Counted from the stretch's first letter, positions 1 through 5,844 are shown. The stretch is DNA of 6,090 nt from Nitrososphaerota archaeon (GCA_028867395.1 JAGWGO010000101.1:1-6090); one strand, 5' to 3'. Numbers and translations are program-made. The notes: generated by a model not told the origin, from the sequence alone.

Positions 1-54
1 TAGAGGAGTAAGAAGAAGTAACAAAATTGTAATGTCAGATGATGAAAAGATCAC
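1..54 (-). CDS. HyfF-like proton-translocating subunit, N-terminal fragment (cut by window edge)
   Basis: Only the first 18 codons are visible; the gene continues beyond base 1. A GTG at 54-52 shares its G with the TAG stop of the HyfE-like gene (TAGTG), and an in-frame TGA at 60-58 lies just upstream, so GTG is the best start. The product begins VIFSSSDITILLLLL, a short polar head followed by a strongly hydrophobic run, as expected for the first membrane helix of an NuoN/NuoM/HyfF-type antiporter subunit. The identity rests mainly on gene order: in hydrogenase-4 type clusters HyfE is normally followed by HyfF, a proton-channel subunit of the membrane arm. The one-base overlap suggests translational coupling to HyfE. 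The ATG at 64-62 is in another frame and reaches a stop after eight codons. Confidence 0.6.
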   Translation of the reverse strand, partial: MIFSSSDITILLLLLTPL

Positions 55-725
55 TAGTCATCCCTCAAATTTTCTAATTTGCCTACATCAAGACTGTCAA
101 ATGTCATGCTCATCCTAAAGAGGAGGATAGAAGAAATTACTATTCCAACCAAAATGTCAGCAAATATGCCAATCTCAATTATCAGAGATACTCCGTGAGT
201 AAGGGCCAAGGTAAAGAGGAAGAGGCCATTTTCAATAACCAAGAGACCAACAACCTGGCTTAGCGCACTTCTCCTGTTGACCAAAGCAAGAAGTCCCAAA
301 AAGAATTGCGCCATGGAAACTGGAAGATAGATGTCAACTACTGGGTCGGACTTGAAAGGCATCTGCTGGCTGAAAAAATACGATAGTGCCACAAGCAATG
401 CTGAGACGATTATCGATGTTCGAAGGCTAAGATACGGATTTGTCTCGGTCTTGTACTCGATTTCAAGTCTCCTTGTTACATAAGTCAGAACCTTTGGAAT
501 CGCAATTGATTTTATTACAAGTGTTAATCCTGCAGCAATGTAGATCTCCCAAATTCCTGTGACATATCCTATGATTGCAGTGACTCCAGCAAGTATGACC
601 GACTGGAGTCTATATGCATTTAGCCAGTCCATAAAACCTCGTCTTGCGATTACCCCAAATGTTGCAATTAGCAGTATTGCGCCAGAAATTTCCATGACAT
701 CAAGTTGTATAGATTCCATAACCAT
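54..725 (-). CDS. hyfE: Hydrogenase-4 component E-like membrane subunit (HyfE/NuoK-like)
   Basis: Membrane subunit of 223 aa, close to the roughly 216 aa of E. coli HyfE. It has about seven hydrophobic segments. The C-terminal part matches the NuoK-like half of HyfE: a membrane helix with VIENGLF (Glu165), then IIEIGIFADILVG (Glu184, Asp190), then the closing MTFDSLDVGKLENL typical of HyfE. The two buried Glu residues correspond to those that carry protons in NuoK/MrpC. It should sit between the HyfC-like and antiporter-like subunits and form part of the proton path. The ATG at 725 starts three bases after the HyfC stop; a TTG at 728 directly abuts that stop and an ATG at 719 is also in frame. 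No clear ribosome binding site is seen, so tight coupling within the operon is likely. Family assignment is firm; whether the parent complex is a hydrogenase is not shown here. Confidence 0.88.
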   Translation of the reverse strand: MVMESIQLDVMEISGAILLIATFGVIARRGFMDWLNAYRLQSVILAGVTAIIGYVTGIWEIYIAAGLTLVIKSIAIPKVLTYVTRRLEIEYKTETNPYLSLRTSIIVSALLVALSYFFSQQMPFKSDPVVDIYLPVSMAQFFLGLLALVNRRSALSQVVGLLVIENGLFLFTLALTHGVSLIIEIGIFADILVGIVISSILLFRMSMTFDSLDVGKLENLRDD

Positions 726-728
726 CAA

Positions 729-1670
729 CTAAAGATAATAAAAGACCAACCCTATCATCGAGCTTGCAATTGCTATAGCAACAAGATCAGGAAGCCTAAA
801 CAGCCTCCATTTTGCCACAGAAGATTCCAGAAATGCAACTCCTACTGCAAGTGTCGAGACCTTTATGACAAATGCCAAGAGGCCGATGCCTAGGGCAAGC
901 GGCAAAATAGATGATGAAATACCCCATGGAACAAAGATGTTTGCAATCAATGTAAAGAGAACTAGTTGTTTTATTGACTGGGACCATTCCACTAGAGCCA
1001 AACTTTTTCCAGAATATTCCAAGACCATTGCCTCATGCATCATTGTAAGCTCAAGGTGTGTCGAATGGTTGCCAAACGGCAGACGTCCTGTCTCTCCAAG
1101 TATGACAACAAAGACGGCAATTGCAGCAAAGATTAGTTGAGGATGCGAAAGAAGCGCAGAGTTTGCGGCGGCCTCTACAATTGTGCTAAGGTTTGTTCCA
1201 CCATATGTAATTGCTACAACGAAGATAGCAAGAAAGATGGCGGGCTCCAAGAGGGCAGAGATCATCATCTCCCTTGAGCTTCCCAAGCCTCCAAAGGTGC
1301 TTGACACGTCAAGCCCTGCAAGCATGGTAAAGAACCTGGCAAGAGCAAAAAGTCCAACCACTAGAATCAGATCGCCTACCAACCCAAATGGAGAAGGTGT
1401 AAGAAATACAGGTATGAAAAATGCAGCCGTCCCGATTGCAACGAAATTCACCCACGGAGATATTCTAAAAATCCATGAGCTCTGATCAGACACTACCTCG
1501 TCTTTGTGCAAGAGTTTTACAATATCATAATAAGGCTGGAAGAGGCCAGCCCCCATTCTCTTCTGTGTCCTGGCTTTGGTCTTTCTCATTATGCCCGTCA
1601 TGAGCGGCGCAAGAGCCATGATAACTAGAACTTGGATTATTCCGATTGCAATGTCAGGAATGCTAGGCAT
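729..1670 (-). CDS. hyfC: Hydrogenase-4 component C-like membrane subunit (HyfC/HycD/NuoH-like)
   Basis: Protein of 313 aa with about eight membrane helices, the usual length for HyfC/HycD, the NuoH-related subunit that joins the hydrophilic catalytic arm to the membrane arm. Diagnostic stretches are the basic loop after helix 1 (residues 29-58, with GLFQPYYDIVKLLHKDE), the STFGGLGSSREMM segment (124-136), and ETGRLPFG followed by STHLELTMMHEAMVLEYSG (193-221). The THLELTM(I/M)HEAM form is the hydrogenase type, unlike the complex I NuoH form, and separates this protein from a Nuo subunit. An oddity is PFGNH at 198-202 where hydrogenase-4 proteins usually read PVDNP, so the usual Asp is absent. 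The start ATG lies inside the end of the HyfB-like gene (8-base overlap), and the stop is three bases before the HyfE ATG. It is clearly co-transcribed with both. Confidence 0.92.
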   Translation of the reverse strand: MPSIPDIAIGIIQVLVIMALAPLMTGIMRKTKARTQKRMGAGLFQPYYDIVKLLHKDEVVSDQSSWIFRISPWVNFVAIGTAAFFIPVFLTPSPFGLVGDLILVVGLFALARFFTMLAGLDVSSTFGGLGSSREMMISALLEPAIFLAIFVVAITYGGTNLSTIVEAAANSALLSHPQLIFAAIAVFVVILGETGRLPFGNHSTHLELTMMHEAMVLEYSGKSLALVEWSQSIKQLVLFTLIANIFVPWGISSSILPLALGIGLLAFVIKVSTLAVGVAFLESSVAKWRLFRLPDLVAIAIASSMIGLVFYYL

Positions 1671-3708
1671 GACTCAGCCTCACAAATAGGAGAAGTAGGA
1701 TTATTGTAAGCATGATGTAGAGCAGATACGAGTTTATCTTTCCTGTCTGAATCTTGCGTATCTTATCAAGTACTAGGATTGTTGAGGAAACTATCGGGTT
1801 GTAGAGATTTTCCTCAAAGATGTTTCTTGTTGAGGATTTGAATATTATTGATTTTACAAGATACGGATTTGTTCGTACATAAAGTTCCTTGTCAGACTCG
1901 TTGTGTGACTTGAAAAGTGCTTTGAAGACTGCACGTATAGGCTGTGAGAGTGATGTCGCAGTATATTCCATCCGCTCGTTCAAGTTTCCAAAACCACAGT
2001 CCCATGTTCCATACGTTGTCTTTGTAGTCTTTCCGCTCATTACGCGGATAAAACCAAATACTGCAAGAGCCATACCAGATAGCATCATTGCAACAACAGG
2101 CATGGAAAGATTTGCAAAACTCTTTCCGCTCGCATTTTGCAGTGATACTGCATCAAATGGACTTGAGGGCTGGTACGGTAGATGAAATGCAGTGCTTGAA
2201 AGAGAGATTCCTAAAGATGGTACGATTCCAAACAAGGCACATGCAGACGCAAGTATTGCCATGCCCGCAATCATGTTGCGCGACACCTCTCTTATGTTCA
2301 ATGAGAATTTGCTTCTTGCTTTTGAAAGAAATGTCATTGCAAACAATCTGACAAATGTTCCTGCTGCCAATCCTATTGTCAGGGCAAGCGGCAAGCTTGC
2401 AAATGCAATAGAAATTTGCAGTATTGTTGAAGGTATCTGAGAGCTTGAAAGTAATGCTTGCAACGCTAGCCACTCACTTACAAACCCATTGAAGGGCGGT
2501 AGACCAGAAATTGAGATTGCGCCAACTAGAAACAAAAGTGATGTCCAAGGCATCAGTCTTACAAGACCACCAAGCTTTTCCATGTCTTTTGTGTGCGTGG
2601 CATAAACAACAGAGCCTGCACCCATGAAGAGCAATCCCTTGAAAAAAGCATGGTTGATTGTATGAAACATGCTTGCAACGAGTGCCAAGGCTGAGAGGGA
2701 TGCAAGGTGGTACGACGCAAAGATGACGGAGAGCCCAAGACCGATGAGAATTATCCCAATGTTTTCAATGCTAGAATATGCAAGGACGCGCTTGATGTCG
2801 CGCTCTACTATTGCATAGAGTACGCCAATTAAGGCAGACGCAGAGCCTGCAACAACCATGAGCATCCCCCACCATGCAAAATCCGGTGTGGCGCCAAAAC
2901 CCGCAAGATCAAAAACAATTCGTACAAGTCCATAAATTCCCATTTTTATCATGACTGCAGACATCAAGGCCGAGATGTTGCTTGGTGCAGAAGGATGCGC
3001 CTTTGGTAGCCATGTATGTAAGGGAACAATTCCAGCCTTTGTACCAAATCCCACAAATGCAAAAACAAACATCAGATTTTTAATCAAGAAGGGAAATGAG
3101 GGTGACGAGTTTCTCAAAGAATCAAAACTTAGGCTTCCAGTCTGAAGATAACCTAGTAGAAATGAGACGAAGATAAAAGCAGTTCCAAAGTGTGTCATGA
3201 CTAGGTACGTCATTCCAGACTTGATGTTTTCCTCCTTATCATGGTCGTATATTACCAAGAAGAAGGAGGTTAGCGACATCAATTCCCAAAACACTAGGAA
3301 GAAAAATCCGTTGTTTGAAGATACAACAAGAAGCATTGAGACAACAAAGACGTTGAAGAGAAAACCAAAGACCGATATCCTCTTTGTTACCTGATATTCT
3401 CTTGAATATCCAATAGAATAGAGCGAAACTGCAAAAGAGACAATGCCAATCATCAGCATGAAAAATGCCGAGACCCCATCAACAAAGACTTCTAGGTTAA
3501 AGAAAGGCACCATATTTGGCACAATCCATGACAGTGGTTTGCCAGTCAGGATATCAATCGAAAATAGAACTGCCAGTGCAGAACCTATCATAGGAGGAAT
3601 GAAGATTATGGGCCTTGCAAATCGTCCATTTCTAGACGCCAGGCCAAGCATTGCCCCACCTAAGAATAGCAAGACAATTACCTGAAACAAAACAAGATCG
3701 CTAATCAT
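1663..3708 (-). CDS. hyfB: Hydrogenase-4 component B-like antiporter subunit (HyfB/HycC)
   Basis: Large membrane protein of 681 aa (E. coli HyfB is about 672 aa), related to NuoL/MrpA-type proton pumps. The antiporter core shows FWELMSLTSFF (Glu142), GFGTKAGIVPLHTWLPKAHP (219-238; Lys224, His231), ALMSAVMIKMGIYG (Lys255), INHAFFKGLLFMGAGS (351-366; His353, Lys357) and the discontinuous-helix motif SGLPPFNGFVSEW (401-413). These residues form the charged proton path of the family. After the core comes the HyfB/HycC-specific tail: TWDCGF (568-573) and RMEYTATSLSQPIRAVFK (579-596), then a last helix near 660-677 introduced by IQTGKINSYLL. The tail rules out a plain NuoL, NuoM or NuoN. It is the first gene of the operon; its start ATG faces a divergent promoter region, and its end overlaps the HyfC-like gene by 8 bases. 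All key charged residues are present, so it should be functional. Confidence 0.93.
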   Translation of the reverse strand: MISDLVLFQVIVLLFLGGAMLGLASRNGRFARPIIFIPPMIGSALAVLFSIDILTGKPLSWIVPNMVPFFNLEVFVDGVSAFFMLMIGIVSFAVSLYSIGYSREYQVTKRISVFGFLFNVFVVSMLLVVSSNNGFFFLVFWELMSLTSFFLVIYDHDKEENIKSGMTYLVMTHFGTAFIFVSFLLGYLQTGSLSFDSLRNSSPSFPFLIKNLMFVFAFVGFGTKAGIVPLHTWLPKAHPSAPSNISALMSAVMIKMGIYGLVRIVFDLAGFGATPDFAWWGMLMVVAGSASALIGVLYAIVERDIKRVLAYSSIENIGIILIGLGLSVIFASYHLASLSALALVASMFHTINHAFFKGLLFMGAGSVVYATHTKDMEKLGGLVRLMPWTSLLFLVGAISISGLPPFNGFVSEWLALQALLSSSQIPSTILQISIAFASLPLALTIGLAAGTFVRLFAMTFLSKARSKFSLNIREVSRNMIAGMAILASACALFGIVPSLGISLSSTAFHLPYQPSSPFDAVSLQNASGKSFANLSMPVVAMMLSGMALAVFGFIRVMSGKTTKTTYGTWDCGFGNLNERMEYTATSLSQPIRAVFKALFKSHNESDKELYVRTNPYLVKSIIFKSSTRNIFEENLYNPIVSSTILVLDKIRKIQTGKINSYLLYIMLTIILLLLFVRLSHA

Positions 3709-3743
3709 TTCTGTCAGCCGGTCAAGCCCTGAGCAGTTTTGGG

Positions 3744-3751
3744 ATAATTTT
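3744..3751 (-). promoter_or_regulatory. Candidate TATA element for the hyf-like operon
   Basis: On the minus strand the sequence aaaattat lies 36-43 bases before the HyfB-like ATG at 3708. An archaeal TATA box centred here would place the transcript start near 3721, giving a leader of about 12 bases. It is the only good AT-rich element directly upstream of the gene. No Shine-Dalgarno motif is seen between it and the ATG. This is inference from spacing and composition only. Confidence 0.35.
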
Positions 3752-3813
3752 TCATAGATTGGGTCTTTGAGCCTCAGTCTTGGTTTTACGCATTTAATTG
3801 TTTATGAGAAAAA

Positions 3814-3822
3814 GGTATATGT
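3814..3822 (+). promoter_or_regulatory. Candidate TATA element for the 88-aa protein gene
   Basis: The segment ggtatatgt is centred about 27 bases before the ATG at 3845, the spacing expected for a leaderless archaeal transcript. Competing AT-rich elements exist: tttaattg upstream at 3793-3800, and the palindrome downstream, whose gtatatac at 3837-3844 is about 26 bases before a second in-frame ATG at 3866. The true element therefore depends on which start is used. Confidence 0.3.
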
Positions 3823-3824
3823 GT

Positions 3825-3846
3825 ATGTATATACATGTATATACAT
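3825..3846. repeat. Perfect 22-bp palindrome, possible operator
   Basis: The 22 bases form an uninterrupted perfect inverted repeat. It is made of two copies of the 12-bp palindrome atgtatatacat (3825-3836 and 3835-3846) sharing two bases; seen another way, gtatatacat is repeated twice in tandem (3827-3836, 3837-3846) with a period of about one helical turn. The right edge overlaps the first two bases of the ATG at 3845. It lies in the divergent region between the hyf-like operon and the 88-aa gene, a natural place for a regulator to bind as a dimer or pair of dimers. The palindrome itself is directly visible; an operator role is inference. Confidence 0.6.
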
Positions 3847-4111
3847 GCAGGATTACAACAACACAATGCAGCTGCTTGCACAGAAACCTGAATACCTCAA
3901 GACGTTGCAGTTGGCAGTGCAAAAAGAAGAAGAAAACCTGTCAAATAAGCAGTATCTAGGATGGCAATGGTTTGACGTAGAAACGCACCCTGCAAAGATC
4001 GTAAAACTAGTTACAAGCAGCATCGTCAAGGTGAACTTCAAATCAAGTGGCTCGACGTGTTATCTACTCAAGAACAGAGAGTCTGTAAAACGCGCTATCA
4101 AGCGCTCATAA
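3845..4111 (+). CDS. Small basic protein of unknown function, possible winged-helix-like domain
   Basis: An 88-aa protein that I do not recognise by name. The N-terminal half (about 8-37) is predicted helical and rich in Gln, Lys and Glu (QLLAQKPEYLKTLQLAVQKEEE). The C-terminal half reads HPAKIVKLVTSSIVKVNFKS (48-67) and then STCYLLKNRESVKRAI, a helix-turn-strand-strand-helix pattern that could be a small winged-helix or other nucleic-acid-binding fold. The protein is basic and has no membrane segment or signal peptide. The frame is open back to a TTG at 3767, but the extra residues derive from the palindrome and upstream AT-rich DNA, so ATG 3845 is preferred; ATG 3866 is also possible. It is transcribed away from the hyf-like operon. 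A role as a local regulator binding the adjacent palindrome is attractive but unproven. Confidence 0.65.
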   Translation: MQDYNNTMQLLAQKPEYLKTLQLAVQKEEENLSNKQYLGWQWFDVETHPAKIVKLVTSSIVKVNFKSSGSTCYLLKNRESVKRAIKRS

Positions 4112-4128
4112 CTGTCCCATATAACGTG

Positions 4129-4141
4129 TTAAATTTAAAAT
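4129..4141 (+). promoter_or_regulatory. Candidate TATA element for the zinc-finger gene
   Basis: The stretch ttaaatttaaaat lies 18-30 bases after the stop of the previous gene. With its core at about 4137, the transcript should start near 4163-4165, two to four bases before the ATG of a tiny ORF at 4167 and about 35 bases before the zinc-finger start. This suggests the zinc-finger gene has its own transcript. Confidence 0.45.
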
Positions 4142-4166
4142 GGGCATCCTCACCAAGTCAATCACT

Positions 4167-4199
4167 ATGCAACAAATGCAAGGAATGTGCGTTAATTGA
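4167..4199 (+). CDS. Possible upstream ORF (10 aa) ahead of the zinc-finger gene
   Basis: ATG at 4167 opens a 10-codon frame (MQQMQGMCVN) that stops at TGA 4197-4199. The last A of the stop is the first base of the zinc-finger ATG (TGATG), a classic termination-reinitiation arrangement. The TATA element at 4129-4141 would start the mRNA almost at this ATG, so a leaderless-type ribosome would meet it first. It may be a leader peptide that sets translation of the next gene, or a chance frame; its length makes coding evidence impossible from one sequence. Confidence 0.3.
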   Translation: MQQMQGMCVN

Positions 4200-4444
4200 T
4201 GACAATAACAAAATGCATAATTTGTGGAAGTGACGGTAGGGCCTATTGCTCCAAATGCAAGACCCAAGTATGTAGTCATTGTCACAAACCAGTAGGACAA
4301 GTATACTGCGAGTTGTGTCTTGAAAAACTTCCAAACCACAAAACAGACTGTTACAACAAGATGAGGTTTTCATACATCAAGTCAGATCATCTTCCAGTTG
4401 TTTACCAAGATTTGAACCATCAAAGGTTTCTGAAAACAAAATAG
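4199..4444 (+). CDS. Small protein with four CxxC pairs (two-zinc finger)
   Basis: An 81-aa protein. Residues 6-40 carry four CxxC pairs (C6-C9, C17-C20, C25-C28, C37-C40), spaced CX2C-X7-CX2C-X4-CX2C-X8-CX2C, enough ligands for two zinc ions, possibly in a cross-brace arrangement like B-box or RING/FYVE-type fingers or as two zinc ribbons. Extra His and Cys (H27, H29, H47, C51) follow or lie within it. The tail (about 52-81) is basic and polar with no recognisable domain and no membrane helix. Such small archaeal zinc-finger proteins usually act in protein-protein or nucleic-acid binding; the exact role is unknown. ATG 4199 is preferred over the TTG at 4196 just before it. It has a probable promoter of its own and a possible upstream ORF overlapping its start by one base. 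Confidence 0.75.
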   Translation: MTITKCIICGSDGRAYCSKCKTQVCSHCHKPVGQVYCELCLEKLPNHKTDCYNKMRFSYIKSDHLPVVYQDLNHQRFLKTK

Positions 4445-4506
4445 GCTTAATTTAGCAAGGATAACGCACTGGGTAGTATTCTGTAAACTAGTTCATGTCC
4501 AGTCAG

Positions 4507-4516
4507 TTTTTTATAA
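4507..4516 (+). promoter_or_regulatory. TATA element for the ureohydrolase gene
   Basis: The sequence ttttttataa is centred about 25-26 bases before the ATG at 4538, the spacing for a leaderless archaeal mRNA. The region from 4445 to 4537 otherwise holds nothing recognisable. The T-run could also help end the zinc-finger transcript, since archaeal termination often occurs at U-rich stretches. Confidence 0.55.
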
Positions 4517-4537
4517 CTACATCTTGTTAGTACATAA

Positions 4538-5386
4538 ATGAAGATTTGTTGGGCAAACACAGACGACTTTACAGAAGCTGACATTGTCATTGTAGGCATA
4601 CCAGACGAATCCAAGTCTCACTCACTCCGCAAGGGAAGCTCAGAGGCACCACACAAGATCCGGGAGATCTCAAACATAAGGGACACCTACAAGAGGGGTG
4701 ACGCTATCTCGAAGGGATTTCCGATTGGAGGAATAAACTCCAAGGTATACGACAGTGGAAACGTATTGAGAACAGAGATTGGTGATGCAATAGAGAAAAT
4801 TGTCTCAAAATCAAAGGTTCCGATATCTCTTGGCGGAGACCACTCGGTATCAACTGATGTCATACGATCAATCTACAAAAAATACGGCAAACTTTCGCTT
4901 GTCTACTTTGATGCACATCCAGACATTATCAGCTCAAAAGGAAGCTACTATGGCTCTGTCTTCAACGATGTTCTTCCATATATCGATGTCAATTCAAGCA
5001 TCCAGATTGGCATCAGGACACCAGAGCAAGAAGAGATTGAGAACATCAAGAAGCATGGGATAAAGGTTTTGACTCCTCTTGATATCCTCAAAGAAGGAAT
5101 TGTAGGGATTGAAAAGAAGGTTGTAAGCAGCCTTGGAAAGAACGTATACGTATCAGTAGACATGGATGTAATAGACCCTGCATTTGCACCAGGCGTTTCA
5201 GTTCCAGTGCCGCTTGGACTGTCAAGTCTTGAGGTTCTCCATCTTCTCAAGTCGATAACAAGGAGAGGAATTGTAGGGATTGATATAATGGAGGTCTGTC
5301 CAAGCTACGACATCAAAGACAGGACATCGCACCTTGCATCAAGGATGATAGGTGAAGTGATATCTTCGATGAACAAAACTCCTTAA
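4538..5386 (+). CDS. speB: Agmatinase / arginase-family ureohydrolase
   Basis: A 282-aa cytosolic enzyme of the arginase/agmatinase family, which hydrolyses a guanidino group to urea and an amine; agmatinase makes putrescine from agmatine for polyamine synthesis. The binuclear manganese site is complete: LGGDH (98-102, His102), FDAHPD (124-129; Asp125, His127, Asp129) and SVDMDVIDPAFAPG (206-219; Asp208, Asp210). The late acidic motif MEVCPSYD (251-258, Glu252) is also present. Length is typical for archaeal agmatinases. The loop after FDAHPD, where family members usually carry a conserved His (HG or HA, as in arginase His141), reads SYYGSVF here, placing Tyr138 at that position, so the true substrate may differ from agmatine. 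Arginase, guanidinobutyrase or another ureohydrolase cannot be excluded. ATG 4538 is set by the TATA element 25 bases upstream. The following DUF2203 gene starts 27 bases after the stop. Confidence 0.88.
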   Translation: MKICWANTDDFTEADIVIVGIPDESKSHSLRKGSSEAPHKIREISNIRDTYKRGDAISKGFPIGGINSKVYDSGNVLRTEIGDAIEKIVSKSKVPISLGGDHSVSTDVIRSIYKKYGKLSLVYFDAHPDIISSKGSYYGSVFNDVLPYIDVNSSIQIGIRTPEQEEIENIKKHGIKVLTPLDILKEGIVGIEKKVVSSLGKNVYVSVDMDVIDPAFAPGVSVPVPLGLSSLEVLHLLKSITRRGIVGIDIMEVCPSYDIKDRTSHLASRMIGEVISSMNKTP

Positions 5387-5387
5387 T

Positions 5388-5396
5388 GCTTTTAAC
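5388..5396 (+). promoter_or_regulatory. Candidate TATA element for the DUF2203 gene
   Basis: The stretch gcttttaac lies immediately after the ureohydrolase stop. Its core is about 22 bases before ATG 5414 and about 28 before ATG 5420. If it drives a leaderless transcript, the second ATG is the better start. The gene may equally be read through from the ureohydrolase. Confidence 0.35.
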
Positions 5397-5413
5397 TAGG
5401 CCGAGACGGTAGC

Positions 5414-5824
5414 ATGGTAATGTTTTCTCATTTTACAGTGAAAGATGCAAACGCGATGCTTCCTGCCACAATTAAAAAGTTCAAGGACCTTGTAAACTCG
5501 AAAAACCAGGTGATAAAAATTCAGACAGAGATGGAATCTGATCCAAGATACATGACAAGCTTGAAAGATTACTTGCTAAAAAAACAAGAATTCAACACTG
5601 CAATTACAAACTTTTACAAGGGAATCGAGGAGATCGAGAATACGGGCGTCGCAGTAAAGAGTGTGGAAGAAGGATTACTTGATTTTCCATCTCTGAGATT
5701 CAATGAAGAGATTTGGCTTTGCTGGAAAGAGGGAGAGACTGAGATAAAGTTCTGGCACAGAAAGGACGAGGGGTTCAACGGGAGAAAGCCTCTTGAGACG
5801 TTTGATGTTGAGAAGTTACGCTAG
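5414..5824 (+). CDS. DUF2203 family protein
   Basis: A 136-aa soluble protein of the DUF2203 family, whose function is not established. The N-terminus has the family opening FSHFTVKDANAMLP (4-17), followed by a long helical, probably coiled-coil region rich in Lys and Glu (about 18-76). The C-terminal signature is clear: EEGLLDFPSL (85-94), EIWLCWKEGE (99-108), IKFWHRKDEGFNGRKPL (111-127). The invariant-looking Cys103, Trp104, Trp114 and His115 suggest a conserved surface or metal/ligand site, but no catalytic role is known to me. Two ATGs are close together (5414 and 5420); the family opening and the upstream TATA spacing favour 5420, which would remove only two residues. It lies 27 bases downstream of the ureohydrolase gene on the same strand, so co-transcription is possible. 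Confidence 0.85.
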   Translation: MVMFSHFTVKDANAMLPATIKKFKDLVNSKNQVIKIQTEMESDPRYMTSLKDYLLKKQEFNTAITNFYKGIEEIENTGVAVKSVEEGLLDFPSLRFNEEIWLCWKEGETEIKFWHRKDEGFNGRKPLETFDVEKLR

Positions 5825-5844
5825 AGACATTTTCTTATACACAA

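Noticed and set aside
1183..1485. 100-codon open frame on the plus strand inside the HyfC-like gene
   Set aside because: It lies fully antisense to a gene with strong family motifs, its product resembles no protein and has low-complexity basic composition; a shadow frame.
2153..2473. 106-codon minus-strand frame inside the HyfB-like gene
   Set aside because: Same strand but another frame, Cys-rich product with no known motif, wholly contained in a well-supported gene.
1663..3708. Assigning the large membrane protein to complex I NuoL, NuoM or an MrpA antiporter
   Set aside because: The C-terminal TWDCGF and RMEYTATSLSQP segments and the HyfC/HyfE neighbours fit HyfB/HycC better.
3767..3844. 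N-terminal extension of the 88-aa protein from a TTG at 3767
   Set aside because: The added residues (repeated Val-Tyr) come from AT-rich promoter and palindrome DNA; ATG 3845 has suitable TATA spacing.
4445..4456. Short inverted repeat gcttaatttagc after the zinc-finger stop, considered as a terminator hairpin
   Set aside because: Only 12 bases with a central mismatch and no loop; too weak to form a hairpin.
4948..5250. 100-codon minus-strand frame opposite the ureohydrolase
   Set aside because: Antisense to conserved metal-binding motifs; a product of codon bias, with no independent start signal.
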